DNA of 64,000 bases from Emergomyces orientalis (lineage: Eukaryota; Ascomycota; Eurotiomycetes; Onygenales; Ajellomycetaceae). Made by a program: the position numbers and the translations under genes. The notes below the pieces were generated by a model. That model saw only the letters and a list, made by a program, of their open reading frames with translations, did no database searches and was not told the origin of the DNA. Positions 1 through 12,289 of this stretch are shown here, one piece after another; within the stretch, counting starts at the first letter, position 1; the number at the start of each line of letters is the position of its first letter. The DNA is taken from NCBI GenBank assembly GCA_002110485.1, contig MOWL01000067.1, positions 806,001-870,000 on the forward strand. The letters run 5' to 3'.

Positions 1-1730
1 ATATATGATTTGTACGTACAACGGAGTGTCGTCTTGACGAAATATTTGGGTGCCAGCCATTAGGCCAGATATCGCACTCATTACCCCTGTAATCCTTATG
101 TTAGGTGATTCTCCTTGCTGCTTGATTGGGGCTTAGAGAGCTTTGTAAGATATAAACATACACATCCTACGGCAAAATTATTAGTTGCACTACTTGATAT
201 GAAAGGGAGTGTGTAGTGTGTACTGAGTAGTGACCTACGCTATGCTGATACTCCGTTCACCTGGCTCCTTGCAATTGACCTGTACCCAGGTATTGTGGAT
301 GGGATGGTATCCAACCGCAAATCCATTAATCATTGTCCACAGTCCAAACCGGCTCCATTTGCCAACATGAAGATGTACGGCTTTGGTCACAATAAGGACG
401 ATAAGGTAGCAAAATATGGCCACCATAACGGTAAGCCCACGCTTGTTGGTCCTGTCACTGAGCCAGGCGAAGAAAAACACGACCGCAAGGGACAAGAAAG
501 CCCCAATCGCACAGAGAGCGTTCGCGTGGGTTCGATCGAAGCCCAATGCCCTAATTAAGTTCACATATGTAAGCGACTTTCCGAGAAATAGTTGCATTAG
601 GACGCTTTACATGATAATGGATGGGCTGTAGGTTGTGAGAGGGCTCCAGGTCGAAAAGACGCAAGCCGTAGAGATGAAATGTGGCCATCTCCGGTAGTAG
701 ATAATGGTTTTCCATACAATTCGAAGCGGGATTTGAAGGCCCTGGCTTCCGCCTTTCTTCTCGGAGTCGTCGATTTCAAGCCTCTTTTGAAGAAAGGTAG
801 CTTCGTCTTCTGTGAAATGGACAAGGCCTTTGAAAACGAGCGGTTGCGGGTTATCTGGTGAGCCCGGAAGGAACACCAGAATCAAAACAGATACAATAAT
901 GGTAAAGGCTCCCTCGACTATGCGAATGGTTCCAAGGGTTAGCAATTCGAACTCATCTTAAGCAGAAACGAATAACTGACTCAGAAATATCCATTGCCAC
1001 CCAGAAATACCTCTTTTTCCATCCAGTTTTAACAAACCAGCTCCTAACAAAGGAGATATAGCGTTTCCACCGAACATACCGAAGAAAAAGATAGCTACTC
1101 TTTTCGCAAGTTCGGGTTTAGTGTACCATGTTGACAAAGTATAGATTCCGCCAGGAATATATCCTGCCTCGCAAAGACCAAGAATGGATCGCGAAATTAG
1201 AAATCCATTGCGGTCGACCAGAAATATTTGCAGCATGGCGACGAGCCCAAACGCAAATAGCTGTGCACCAATCCATTTTCGCGGGCCTATCTGCGGGAGT
1301 CAGCTTTACCAGGCAAATCCTCGGGCCGGGAAACTGGTTCTTACTCGTTGGAGGAGAAGATTTGATGGAATCTCTAGCACCACGATACCCAAAAACATCA
1401 ACTGGTTCCCCAAGTTGACAGTATTCTGATCAATTTTAATATCTTTGGCGAAACCTCCCGTGAGTGCACTTGCAAGGTTCATACGGTCAAGCTGAAAGAC
1501 GATGAGACCGAGGAACAGGAGCGGCAGAACACTGCAATCGACTCTGTTATTCGAATCCCGTGGTCAGTAAAAACTGGTTTCGCAAGAAATGAGATTCGAG
1601 GTAAAGAGTAGTATCCATGATTGACGGACTTCAAACGTGCCCTCCGCTCCGCCCTAGCATCCCAGTTCTTGCCATAGTTGTCATCGGAAAGCTCGCCGAG
1701 TGGAATATCATTGGGGGCCTTGAAAGACAT
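1..1730 (-). CDS. MFS transporter, anion:cation symporter (allantoate/nicotinate permease-like) family, 3' end cut by the window
   Basis: Proton-coupled uptake carrier for small organic anions in the plasma membrane; the substrate cannot be read from sequence. Inferred exons (minus strand): 1730-1630, 1543-1345, 1290-981, 917-611, 550-239 and 94-1 (continues off the left edge). All five joins keep frame, so this is an intact spliced gene and not a pseudogene. The family signatures are clear: the first helix reads LPLLFLGLIVFQLDRMN, then GNQLMFLGIVVLEIPSN, the loop GLCEAGYIPGGIYTLSTWY and RALGF-type helix 7 sequence. The start follows the usual acidic N-terminal tail of this family. The exon 1 donor (GTCCGT) is weak, and the last acceptor (AAG at 97-95) is the least certain. 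Divergent from the monooxygenase at 2831 across about 1.1 kb. Confidence 0.88.
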
Positions 1731-2830
1731 GGAAAAATGGATGAGGCTTTCGAAGTTGTGCTATATATCGTATGTATTGTAAGAAGACGAGTTTCAAATA
1801 AAAGTTGACGTAGTCGAATTCCCCCACCAGGACATCGTCGGATTGATGTAGGAGCCAATCCCTCCAAAAGGCAGCAGGTTCAGCTACCTACCCAAGTACA
1901 GTCACTCATTATTGCTGGATGACGAGCTGCCTCACCACGCAGTCCTGGCAACTATCGCGGTGCGATATAATAAGTGTGATCGCGTCATAATTCATTCCGG
2001 GATTTGAAAAAAGGCGCCTCGCTCCGGGTTCCCGAAGGATCGAGACCTGCAGAAATATGACATCCACGGAATTTAATTGGAAAACCGTTAGCTTGGTCCA
2101 GGGGAACGGTGACTTGTGAAATTCAGTGTTGAGGTGCATACGATCCGCCCTTCCCTCATCCGTTAGACCTTGTTGTAATATCACAAGCAATTGTCATAGA
2201 GAGCCTCTCCTCTTTGGCTAGAAATGCCTTTAGTCGGAATAGTATTAACTGCAAATCCGCTTGGAAAAGGCAAATAATGAACAATGGGTATGTCCAACAG
2301 TGCTATATACAACACATAATTTTAGGAGGCTTGGCTCTAATGGCAAGACCAAGGCATGGAGGAGTAAGTATATTGTGTGCATCAATGTGCTGGAAGTTAA
2401 TACACGCTTGTTAGCCTGGTGAAGTCTTGGCACAATACTAAGATTTGGCGATGGTGGTTAGTTCCACAACCGGCACAAAAACCACGCACGTCGATCCCCC
2501 TTCGGATTGCGAATTTCAATATGGGATTGCGAAATCAAATATCTCCACCTTGCTTATCATCACCTCCTCAGCTAATATTGAAGCTGATGTTGGCTGTAAT
2601 TTTCCGTGCGCTCTTCGGGATTTGAAAATTGTGGGAAAGTTAACGGGAAAAGCTTTTCGTACATTGTGTTTGGAGTGGTTCGCATCACAGTATATACTAG
2701 TAGTATTCCGTACGAACGCAGTAGACAAATTTTCGTAGTTGTTAATTTTGCTTGTCCGCAGCTTGGTATAAAAGGCATTGGCGAAAGAGCAGACCTGCCC
2801 AGAGCAAAAGCAGAATAATCAGGGGAAATA
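1731..2830. promoter_or_regulatory. Divergent intergenic region between MFS transporter and FMO genes
   Basis: No convincing gene. Open frames here are short and resemble no family. The region must hold the promoters of both divergent genes; a shared regulatory region is an inference. The motif cgggatttgaaaa occurs twice (near 1998 and 2617). Confidence 0.5.
2766..2772 (+). promoter_or_regulatory. TATA box of the FMO gene
   Basis: TATAAAA lies about 65 bp before the ATG at 2831, a typical spacing for a short fungal leader. Confidence 0.55.
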
Positions 2831-4460
2831 ATGACCGCTGCAAAAAGAGTAGCAATCATTGGTGCGGGTCCGGCGGGGGCCATCTCTGTTGATGCCCTTA
2901 CACAAGAAGAAGCATTCGACCTTATACGAGTGTTTGAGCGAAGAGAAAAGGCTGGCGGTTGTTGGTTCGTTTCGCCTCGCGACATTTTTTATCCATTCCC
3001 GGTTGACCTAGCTAATTGAAATTCATTGTTCTGCAGGATCGAAGATGAGGCAGCGCCCAAAGACCTGTTCGGCTTCGAGGATTTAGCAAAGCGAACTGCA
3101 GATAAGCCAATAGTGGCGCCAAAAGCCTTGCCAGCGTATACACCCCGGTCCTCCCAAGACCGGTTCGCAGATACATCCGTGTATCCCACCCTGGAGGCAA
3201 ACGTTGATGCATCGATCATGGAATACTCCCAAGAACCCATTCCGGACATCAAATCGGCTAACTCAATCCGAGTGTACGGACCGAACACGCCGTTTCGGCA
3301 TCACTCCGTGATCAGACAATATATCGAAGACCTTCTCAATCGCAATGGATATCAAGACCTAGTAGAATATAACACGACCGTTGAGAATGTCGAAAAGTCG
3401 GAAGGGTCAGGTGAATGGAAATTAACATTGCGAAAGAGCCGCCCCGGAGGAAAATACGATTACTGGTGGACAGAATGTTTTGACGCTGTCATTGTGGCAA
3501 ATGGTCACTACAATGTTCCATTTGTCCCAAATATTGATGGCCTTGCTGAGTTTGTAAACCGATATCCTGGCCGAGTAGAGCATTCCAAATCCTTCAGGGG
3601 TATCGAAAGGTATCAAGGGAAGGTTTGTTCCCTTGCTCCCAGTGTAGTCGTATGTTTAATATCTAACACAACAACTAGAGGGTAGTCGTGGTTGGGGCCT
3701 CGGTGTCAGCGGCAGACATTTGTGTCAGCCTCATTGACGTTGCTGAGACGCCTGTGTTTGCATCCGTCCGTGGCAGATATAACGCATATTTCGGAGACAC
3801 TGCTTTTAAGCATCCGCAGATACAACGACGCGCACCAATTTTTCGAATCGACAGCTCAAATGGGGCGAAAACGGTGTGGTTTGAAGACGGAACCTCCATA
3901 TCAAACGTCGATCATATTATCTTTGGCACTGGATATACATGGAGCCTGCCATTTTTGCCAGCTATATCCACGAGGAATAACCGTGTTCCTGGCCTGTACT
4001 TACATATCTTCCATCAAAGTGATCCAACGTTAGCATTCATTGGAGCAGTAAGAAACTTCACCGAACTTTATCGCTGATGATATCTAGCTAACAAAATAAT
4101 TAGAATGCCGCCGGCTTTACCTTCAAAATTTTTGAATGGCAGGCGGTGCTTGCGGCTCGTGTATTCGCTGGGCGAGCACAGCTTCCACCATTGGAAGTGC
4201 AGAAGAAGTGGGAAGCAGATCGTATCGCGTTCAAAGGTGATGGTATGCTCTTCACTGCCGTGGCGCCCGACTTTGAAGAATATTTCAACCTCGTACGAGA
4301 ATTGGCCAGGGAGCCCGCGAAAGGGCAATCCGGTAGGAGGTTACCAAAGTTTAATCCGGAATGGGTCAAGATATTCGCGGCTGGTCATCAGAAAAGAATC
4401 GCGGTGTGGGAGCGAACCAACAAATTGGCCGCTGCGAAACTAGAGAAAGCAAGACTCTAG
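2831..4460 (+). CDS. Flavin-containing monooxygenase (FMO-like, FAD/NADPH)
   Basis: Oxygenates soft nucleophiles (N or S) or small metabolites with FAD and NADPH; substrate unknown. Exons 2831-2964, 3037-3622, 3679-4047 and 4104-4460 join in frame to 481 aa. Visible motifs: FAD-binding GAGPAG at residues 11-16, then the acidic strand end and GGCW; an FMO-type motif YPGRVEHSKSFRG around 222-234; NADPH-binding GASVSA near 246-251; late FGTGY. The third intron has a GCTAAC branch site close to the acceptor. Length is normal for fungal FMOs. It is divergent from the MFS gene and followed by a lipase on the same strand, so a small catabolic or detoxification group is possible but unproven. Confidence 0.93.
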
Positions 4461-5134
4461 AATCATTGACCGGGTGTGGTAGATGGCCCATAGTACACTT
4501 GTAATACCCTGCTTTAATTGACTTTTATTTCAGGGTTGTTGAGTTCGTGCTACCTGTTAGAGCAACATTGGTGTATACTAGTACTATTGGTGTGGTTCCA
4601 AACGGGTGGCAAGCAACAGTTGGAATGTAGATGGTTTGGAACACTAAAACACTGGCTATCATTATTCATAGAATGTGATTGTCCTCAGTTACTAACTGTT
4701 TATTCGCATCAGCAAACATTAAAATTAAGAAGCGGAACGGATGTGATTGAAGCAGAGGTACTATATTGCTCTATGGAAATATCACGTGCAGCCCTTGAGG
4801 TTGAATTAAAGTTTGCAAAAAATCACATGTCAAAATATGCCAGCCCCAGGCGGATGACATCATCACCAGCGGAATCCCGGCCTTGGAACTATGGACTCTC
4901 GTCCACTGAGTTTTTTTGTCTTTTTCTTTCCTGTCAAACAACTATGCCTAGGTTGGTTCTTTGCACAAATGGGTAACTATCTTTCTCTATTTATACGTTC
5001 ACTCAGCTCCGTCGTCAGCTATTACCCTTGCTAGTTGCAAGATATTCAGATCTACTGTCATGTCAAAACTTTGAACTCATTTATTTTATCCTCAATTGAG
5101 AGAAATATAATGTCTACTGGTGGACTCAGTAGCG
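4461..5134. other. Intergenic, FMO to lipase
   Basis: About 670 bp with no recognisable gene. A 152-codon open frame at 4518-4976 has no family features and looks like chance. It should contain the FMO terminator and the lipase promoter. Confidence 0.5.
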
Positions 5135-8127
5135 ATGCCTTTTAACGCATTAACTGTTGGCGCTGCGGTGACACCCACTGTCATTTTAACACTACTATCC
5201 CACGTATATCCGACCCACAAATACTTTTTATCTGAGGATTGGAACTGAAATTCGGTCTAGTATACAAATCGCGAAGCCCATCGATCGAAGCCTACAGCAC
5301 GAATTTCTTACCATGAAGGTCTTCGTATCATACGTCAATTCTTATCCTACTCCTCTCTTCATACCGTTGAAAACTTGCAGACTTTCACGTCTCAGTGGGT
5401 CCCTAGCCCTAGGTGGGTGAACGTTGATTCTGTTATAGTTCCCGAAGATCATCTCGCTTCAGCAGCGGACCTCCTTATTATTCAACTTGGCCCTGAGGGG
5501 CTATCACAAGTTGGGGGTAACAAATGGTGGAAATGGAGGGGGAAAAGGCCCTCACTTCAAGGGGAGTGGGTAGAGTTGCAGCGCGATTTTGTTGACAGGC
5601 AGCGGCAAGGTGTTCGCTCCAATCGGGTAATGCTCTACTTACATGGTGGAGCATACTATTTCGGGAGCCTGAATTCACATCGATATCAGATACAAAGGCA
5701 TGCAAGGAAACTGAAAGCTAGAGTTTTTGCTCGGTAAGTCCCAGCACACTTGCCCTTCAGCACCGCAACACATGCTAACCATCCTAACCAATGGCCAGTA
5801 AGTTTGTAACCTATTAAGAGGCAGCTTGCAAACGAGAGTATAGGATCGTAGATTCTAACCATTCGCAGCGGCATATCGCTTGGCTCCACAGTTTCCCTTC
5901 CCATGTGCGCTGCAAGATTGCCTTGCAGCATATCTATATCTCCTAAGCAGACATAAGCCTTCAGAGATTATAATAGCCGGTGATTCCGCGGGGGCTGGAA
6001 TGGCCCTGTCGTTAGTGACCCATCCCTGTATTTCTCCCCAAAAAACATGAAATAACCAACATTTCATCTAGCACCCTGGTAACACTACGGGACCAAAGAA
6101 TGCCGTTACCCGCAGGCGCAATCCTAATTTCTCCATGGGTTGACTTAACACACTCGTTCCCATCCGTGTCCGGCGACGGGGTATGGGACTATATTCCTCC
6201 ATACGGCTTCATGCATCGTCCTTCTAAGTCATGGCCTCCTCCAAGCTCAGACGAAATAGATGCAATTGCTAAAGCTGGAGAAGCTGCCCGAACCAATGGG
6301 AACTTTCGCGCTTCAAACCCTTTCCAGGGCCGCACCAAAGACGCGAAAGCCACTGGCCGAGGCTCTACTGGTCAGACGCCGTCGATATATGGCGAAGAAA
6401 CCTCCTCACGACGTCGATCTCATTCCTCTTCAGTATCTGGACCTTACGTTATGTTCCATAATCGAAGCCCCACCTTGAAGATCGAAATCGATGGACAACT
6501 CGTTGAATTGAAGGACCAAATCCACATGTACACCACGAATGAACTGCTCTCACATCCACTGGTTTCTCCTGTCCTCCAGCCATCCTTGGGCGGCTTGCCC
6601 CCAATGCTAGTCCTAACAGGGGGCGCGGAGCTCCTTCGTGATGAGCAGATTTATCTGGCCCATAAAGCTGCCGACCCGACTTATTTCTTACCAAGCGAGG
6701 AATATCTGGACCGTCACGATCCTGATCGCCGGACTATAAATAGATATCCGCCAACATTCGTTCAACTCCAAGTGTGGGATGATCTTTGTCATGTCACCCC
6801 TACTCTCAGCTTCACCCGTCCAGCAAAGTATATGTTTCGATCCATCGCTCAATTTGGCGCCTGGGCATTAGCTCGAGCCCAGCAAGCAGGTATTGATATT
6901 CCTAGCCATGCATCGGAGACTTCTTCAAGTGATGACGTTGGTGGTCCACTTGCATCGTCCCGTAAACCAACGTCGCCCAGTCCATACTCAGGTTTCACCA
7001 CAATTGGGAAAGCTGGAGATCCTCTCCCGCCATTCGAGGACTACATGATCCGCCAACGTGTTGATAGCAAAGGGAATATATATCCCTTGGCAGCACGATC
7101 CAACCTTACTGCCCTGCAGATACTGCCCGAAGAAATCGGTGTCCCCAAACCAGGGCCAGTACGAAAGTGGCTGCGAGCAAAGGAGGCATGGGATGCTAAA
7201 TTTTCAAAGCAGAAATCAGCTGTTCAGCAACAAAGGCTAGAGGAGATTCAGCAGGGAATCGGCGTATTCCGGCATGGTGAATACCCTCCACCGAGTTCGT
7301 TGGCATCCAGGAAGGACATTTCCATTGCCTACGAAGAGAAAGAACAGAAGAAGAGCCATGGTATGTGGTTGTGGAGCCTCATGGCCAGCAAACATGACTT
7401 GGAGGCTATCGAAAGGGAAGAAGCAATAGGGGAGAGGGATATCCATGTAGGTCCACAGCCCAGTTTGCCGCCCGAAACCAAATCACCCTCAAGAATGTAT
7501 TCGCTCCGTAAGAAATTTTTGCCACCAGTCAAACAGAAACATAGGCACTCACCACACCCGCAAACCGTATCAGACCTTGGCCAAGCGTCCGAATCCATCC
7601 CAGTGCTTGTCCCTCCCCCACGTTCGGAAAAACGAAATGGCCCAAAACTCCCGGTAGCAGGTTCCAATGACACAACTTCCGACCAACGAGGCAATGTCCC
7701 GCCCGAAGAATTCCAGCCGGGATTTTCAGCTGGTCCTCAGTTTCTAAATCACGGCCAAGATATCAGACGGCGCTCATCCGAATACACAGATGACGCGAGT
7801 GTGAGGTCAATAAAAGATGCTCCTGGCGTGATTTCTCCGCTCTTCAGCGGGTCGAGGTCAGATACAGAATTTAGAACCCCGTTAGGACAACAGACCCCAA
7901 ATATATCAGCAACCCCTACCTCAACTGCCCCCAAGCAGAAAGACCTTCGTAATGACATTAGTGGTCTGGCTGACGGCAAGAGGAATGACGATACGCCCTC
8001 CGTCGACGGCCAGTTCGCCACACAAGAGGCCGGTGTGGATCACGATGCCAGGGGTGACGTACCAGAGGTCAACCTATTTGGAAAAAATGTGGGCAAATCG
8101 AAATATGACTTCGAATCGGCCGAATAG
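5135..8127 (+). CDS. HSL-family lipase/esterase with long low-complexity C-terminal tail (one junction out of frame)
   Basis: Alpha/beta-hydrolase of the hormone-sensitive-lipase family. Exons read as 5135-5203, 5261-5733, about 5869-6007 and 6072-8127. The oxyanion loop HGGAYYFGS is in exon 2, YRLAPQFPF and nucleophile motif GDSAG in exon 3, and ISPWVDLTH, a GGAELLRDE acid region and a late WDDLCH histidine in exon 4. After the catalytic domain come about 400 Ser/Pro/Lys-rich residues, as in other Eurotiomycete homologues I recall. Problem: exon 2 ends with two bases of a codon, but exon 3 needs one, so no GT-AG pair I can find keeps frame near 5870; one extra base there would explain it. 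The exon 3 donor is also weak (GTCGTT at 6008; the stronger GTGACC at 6015 breaks frame). Either a recent lesion or a base error. The long final exon is fully open, which argues for function. Confidence 0.8.
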
Positions 8128-8634
8128 TACCTGTCGACTGCCGAGTCCATTTTATTTATGGCGTACAAATTTCATCGCGCGCATCTAGAAAACCGATGAA
8201 ATGGTTTAGATAGGTTGCCACTCAGCATGGTGTTGCTTGCTGTGTAGGCATGCCTGTCCAAGTCGACTAGGTAGTTGGGGTATATTCTTTTTCCAAGAAT
8301 TATTTTCCTTTTCATTTGCTTTTGCTACCTTCTTTTTCCTTGCCGTTGATTTCCACTGAATGGACACATTTTAAACGCTGCTGAGATTTCAATTTCTCTA
8401 CCTTTTCTCTGGTGCTCCGCTATTTGATCGAACTTTCATTGCCTGAACTGGAACGGAATATTGAACGGGCGGTATCATATGCCTGGTGGGTCTATTTACA
8501 GTTCGGGATATTAGCTAGCCAAGGGGGCTTTGCAGGAGCACTCTTTGACACTGCGTTTCAGCCATCATGCCATGATAATATAATATATCATTATAAAAAT
8601 ACACAAGTATACAACCTACAAATGTCATATTCTG
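8128..8634. other. Intergenic between convergent lipase and IND1 genes
   Basis: The 3' flanks of two convergent genes. No gene or RNA recognised. Confidence 0.5.
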
Positions 8635-9922
8635 TTATTGCCATTCCAATCCAACCTTGCGCACAATTTGCTCGGCGACATTCATAAATGCATTTCTCCT
8701 CGTACTCCGCTCGTCACTCTCTTCCGCCACAATGGTGGGAACACCCCTATCCGCATCTTCGCATACACGCGCGTCAAGCGGAATGTCGCCCAGGAAATCA
8801 ATACCTAGCCGTTCACAGGCTGCTATCACGCCCCCGCCATTGTGCAATTCAGAATTATGCGCATGTCCCGCCTCCGAATTATTCTTAGACGGCTGCGAAC
8901 CCTTCCGGGAGAATATCTTCGTCTCCTTGCCACAATGTGGGCAAGCGAAATAAGCCATATTCCTAACCATGCCGAGAACGGGGACATTCAATTTTTCAAA
9001 CAAGCCAAAACCTCGCACTGCGTCACGCAAAGCAATATCCTGGGGTGTTGATACGATTACGGCTCCGTCAAGTATTATTTCCTGACCAATTGTGAGTTGT
9101 ACGTCGCCCGTCCCCGGCGGAAGGTCGAGGATAAGAATGTCCAGAGGACCCCAAGATACTGAGTGTAAAAGTTGGTGCATTGCTTTTGTGACCATAAGAC
9201 CGCGCCATGATATGGGAGTTGTATCCATTAAGGGTGAGGTGGGATCGTCAGTGAGATGTTTCGCATCGGCGGGTGGAGGTGGAAGGAGATATCCCATGGA
9301 CATAGATTTGAGGCCGTAGTTTGTAAGGGGAACAAGGCAATTATCTGGAGTTTGAAAACGTAGTTTAATTTAATTTAATTTGGCAGATCAATTGAATTCA
9401 AAGAATTAAACAAAATGTCTTACTTTCGTCAAGGCGTGGTTCTCCAGAAAGGTTCAGAAGGGTTGGGATGGAAGGACCAAAAATGTCCGTGTCGAGAATT
9501 CCGGCACGAATACCTCGACGGGCCATAGCAAGAGCAAGATTCACTGTAAATATACTCAGCTAATTGTTCCAGAGCGGAAACGCATTTTCATCGGTACGCG
9601 GGGAGGAGAAGTCGGAGAATGGCGTACCAGCAATTGTTGACTTCCCGACTCCGCCCTTGGCGGACGAGACGGCGACAACCTTACTGACATCCCGGATCTT
9701 CCTTTTCTCTGGGAGACCTCGTCGACGAGGGAATGATGGAGGAGTTCCAGATCGGGGTAAACCCTGGAATCAGCATCTTAGCTTGGTCCAAGGAGTCGCA
9801 AAAACAGCTAGGTAGAATGATGAAATATGTACCAGCGGATTGTCGTGGTGAAGAAGCCGCAGCGTCGAAAAGAAGTTGCGGTGCACATTGGCTGACAGTA
9901 ATTGATTCTGAATCACCTTCAT
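8635..9922 (-). CDS. IND1: Mitochondrial P-loop Fe-S cluster assembly factor for complex I (Ind1/NUBPL)
   Basis: Mrp/Nbp35-family NTPase that delivers 4Fe-4S clusters to respiratory complex I in the mitochondrial matrix. Inferred exons (minus): 9922-9833, 9763-9628, 9543-9424 and 9344-8635; all joins keep frame, 351 aa. The N-terminus is basic and hydroxylated with no early acid, as in a presequence. Then come GLPEKRKIRDV, the deviant Walker A AKGGVGKST (residues 65-73), DTDIFGPSIPTLL, a Walker B-like ILDLPPGTGD and the cluster-binding CPHC around residue 219. The presequence and the ENPL/DNPL-GLP junction separate it from cytosolic Cfd1/Nbp35. It is head-to-head with BFR2 across 287 bp. It is longer after CPHC than I would expect, with a His/Ser-rich insert. 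Confidence 0.93.
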
Positions 9923-10209
9923 GCTGGCGTTCACATCGTGATATCTCAACCAATTCAGCTCATGTCACTCGCATCACTCATGAGGATGAAGCTTCCTGAT
10001 ATTTAGAACTCGAATATATTTGGTCAGGTGACTCGGCAATTCGGTCTGCTCTGCCAACCAAACCTTCCTAGAACGGAAGTTTTACCCGACAAGCAAAATC
10101 AAGCATTCAAAAAATTGTCAGAGAACAGAATAAAAAATCAGAGCGCAGCACCACCGGGCTCTTGTTTCTCTACCAAACTGGGGATCCTTACATCATAAAA
10201 CCATTAATT

Positions 10210-11989
10210 ATGGCAAAGAAACTTGGCCGAGTGAAGTCTCTAGCAGAGCAAATTGCTGATCTAGAAGATCCAACCCCCGAAGGTGAGCCAGCATTCCGCG
10301 CGAAATTTTCACGTACCTGCACTTGTAACTGACGCCTGAGCTACTTAGATTTCGACCCAGAAGATTTAAATGACCACGCGGAAAGCAGCGACGATCAATC
10401 TTCTGGAGCGGAAGATGATAATGCTAACGCTGGTCGAGAGCACTACATAGCTGTTGGGTTAGTGATTGATTTTTAACCCGCACGTTCTCACAAACGAATA
10501 TCTAGCTAACTTGCGCAACAGAAAGAGCAAGCTCCGCAAACCGGAAAAAGTATCTCTCGGACGCGAATACGCTGGCTCACGAGTTAGTCGAGAGGCGCTT
10601 GAAGACGATGAGAGCGAGGACGATCCATTCCGCAAAGCTTCAAGTGACGAAGATGCGGAAGAGCTAGCTGACGAGCTGGGCGAATCGAAGAATAGCCTAG
10701 AAGTGGGAGAAAATCATTCAGACGTAGAAACTGAGGATATAGGTAATGGGTTAGGATCCGATGGAGAGCTAGATGGAATAACTGATTCTGAAGAAGATCC
10801 CGAATTTGGGGATAACGACGGTGAAGATGATCAAGAAGAGTTTGGAAGTGAAGTTTCTGAAGACGAGGACGAGAATGAGGAAGATGATGAAAAAGACGGT
10901 GCCGCCCAATCTGACGACCGGGCTGAAATAAGACGACTCATGGCTTCGGATCACAAGACCGTTGCAGCGTCTCTATCTCAGGCAGCCAAAACAGATGCTG
11001 CGAAGGGAAGCGCTGTCAAGCAACAGCGGTCGACATTTGGCGCCATACTAAACGCACGAATCAAACTTCAGAAGGGCATTACGTCACTAAACGGTCTACC
11101 ATCTATGTTAGAGGACGATAACCCAACTGACCAAAACTCGATCAAGTCCGCTGAAGCTGCGGCCTTGGCACTTTGGAGTACGATCGAAGATCTTCGACAT
11201 GCACTTGCTGATGCCCAGACAAACAACAGCGCTTCTTCGAGAAAACGAAAACGAGCGACCCCTCCTTCCGCCTCAACCTCATCAGCAGATATCTGGAATC
11301 GCATGGAGGAAATTGAAGCACAATCACGGCCTCACCGTCGCGCTGTTCTTGATAAGTGGGCTCTTAAAACACGTGGTTCAAAGGCTGGGCTACCAAATGC
11401 CAGAGGCAAGCTAATGAATCACGGAGCAACCGACCAACAAACAATAAGCTCCGTACTGGATGCCCACATTGCCACAGAACTTGATAGCCGGCCATCCAAA
11501 TGCACACTGACAGAAAAAATTCAAGAACCCCAACAATCCAATCGTACTTCTAATGCCACTCACGACCTTAACAGAATCTATGACGACTCCATCTTCTACC
11601 AGACTCTACTCCGTGATCTTGTGGAAGAGCGCATGTCAGCCACCAACAACGGCGTCGAGACACTTCAAATACAACTTCCTTCCCGCCTTGCTATCCACCC
11701 TACTACAGGCATGCGCAAGGATAAGATTAAAAGAGCTGTGGACACCAAGGCTTCCAAGGGCCGTAAGATGCGGTATACAGTGCATGAGAAACTGCAGAAT
11801 TTCATGCCTCCTGAAGACAGGGGTACGTGGGGAGATCGCGCGCGGGAGGAGTTCTTTGCGTCGTTGTTGGGGAGAAATGCTCGGGAAGTTTTGGGTGAGG
11901 ATGATGAGGATGAGGGTAAGGTTATGGAGGAAGAGGAGGAAGAGGAGGAAGATATTGAGGAAGGTGGACTTAGACTTTTTAGGAGCTAA
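10210..11989 (+). CDS. BFR2: Nucleolar ribosome-biogenesis protein Bfr2 (AATF/Che-1 family)
   Basis: SSU-processome component required for 18S rRNA maturation. Exons 10210-10282, 10349-10457 and 10522-11989 give 549 aa. The N-terminus reads MAKKLGRVKSLAEQIADLED, followed by an FDPEDL motif and a long Asp/Glu-rich tract (about residues 80-210) typical of AATF proteins. The C-terminal half has DDSIFYQTLLRDLVEER (the Traub region), then KDKIKRAVDTKASKGRKMRY and FMPPEDRGTWGDRAREEFFASL, which is the conserved end of the family. A second acidic stretch closes the protein. Divergent promoter with IND1. Confidence 0.95.
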
Positions 11990-12093
11990 GAATCAGGAAA
12001 AAGCGAATAATACTTTCTTTCTCTTATGTGCTAGATTTTGTGATGTACTATCTGCTCTCCATTTATTGAGCGCCCGGTCTATTGTTATCTATC

Positions 12094-12138
<45 letters not shown>

Positions 12139-12289
12139 TCTGTTCACAATGCAGTCCCATATCCAACGAAACCCTATCCCCTTTTACACTTATAAAATTG
12201 AAACATTGGCAACGTTTACTGATGGCAATGATGCCATCGATAGTAGACGTTTACATTCCGGTCCATCCGCCCAAAACGCCTATTAGAGC
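11990..12289. other. Intergenic with microsatellite, between convergent BFR2 and SDR
   Basis: The 3' ends of two convergent genes. It contains the dinucleotide repeat listed separately and nothing else recognised. Confidence 0.5.
12094..12138. repeat. Compound (TA)n(GT)14 microsatellite
   Basis: An alternating TA run of about 8 units passes directly into 14 GT units, downstream of the BFR2 stop. Likely length-polymorphic. Confidence 0.95.

Noticed and set aside
4518..4976. 152-codon plus-strand frame after the FMO
   Set aside because: No family motif, odd composition, and it lies in the FMO 3' flank; probably chance.
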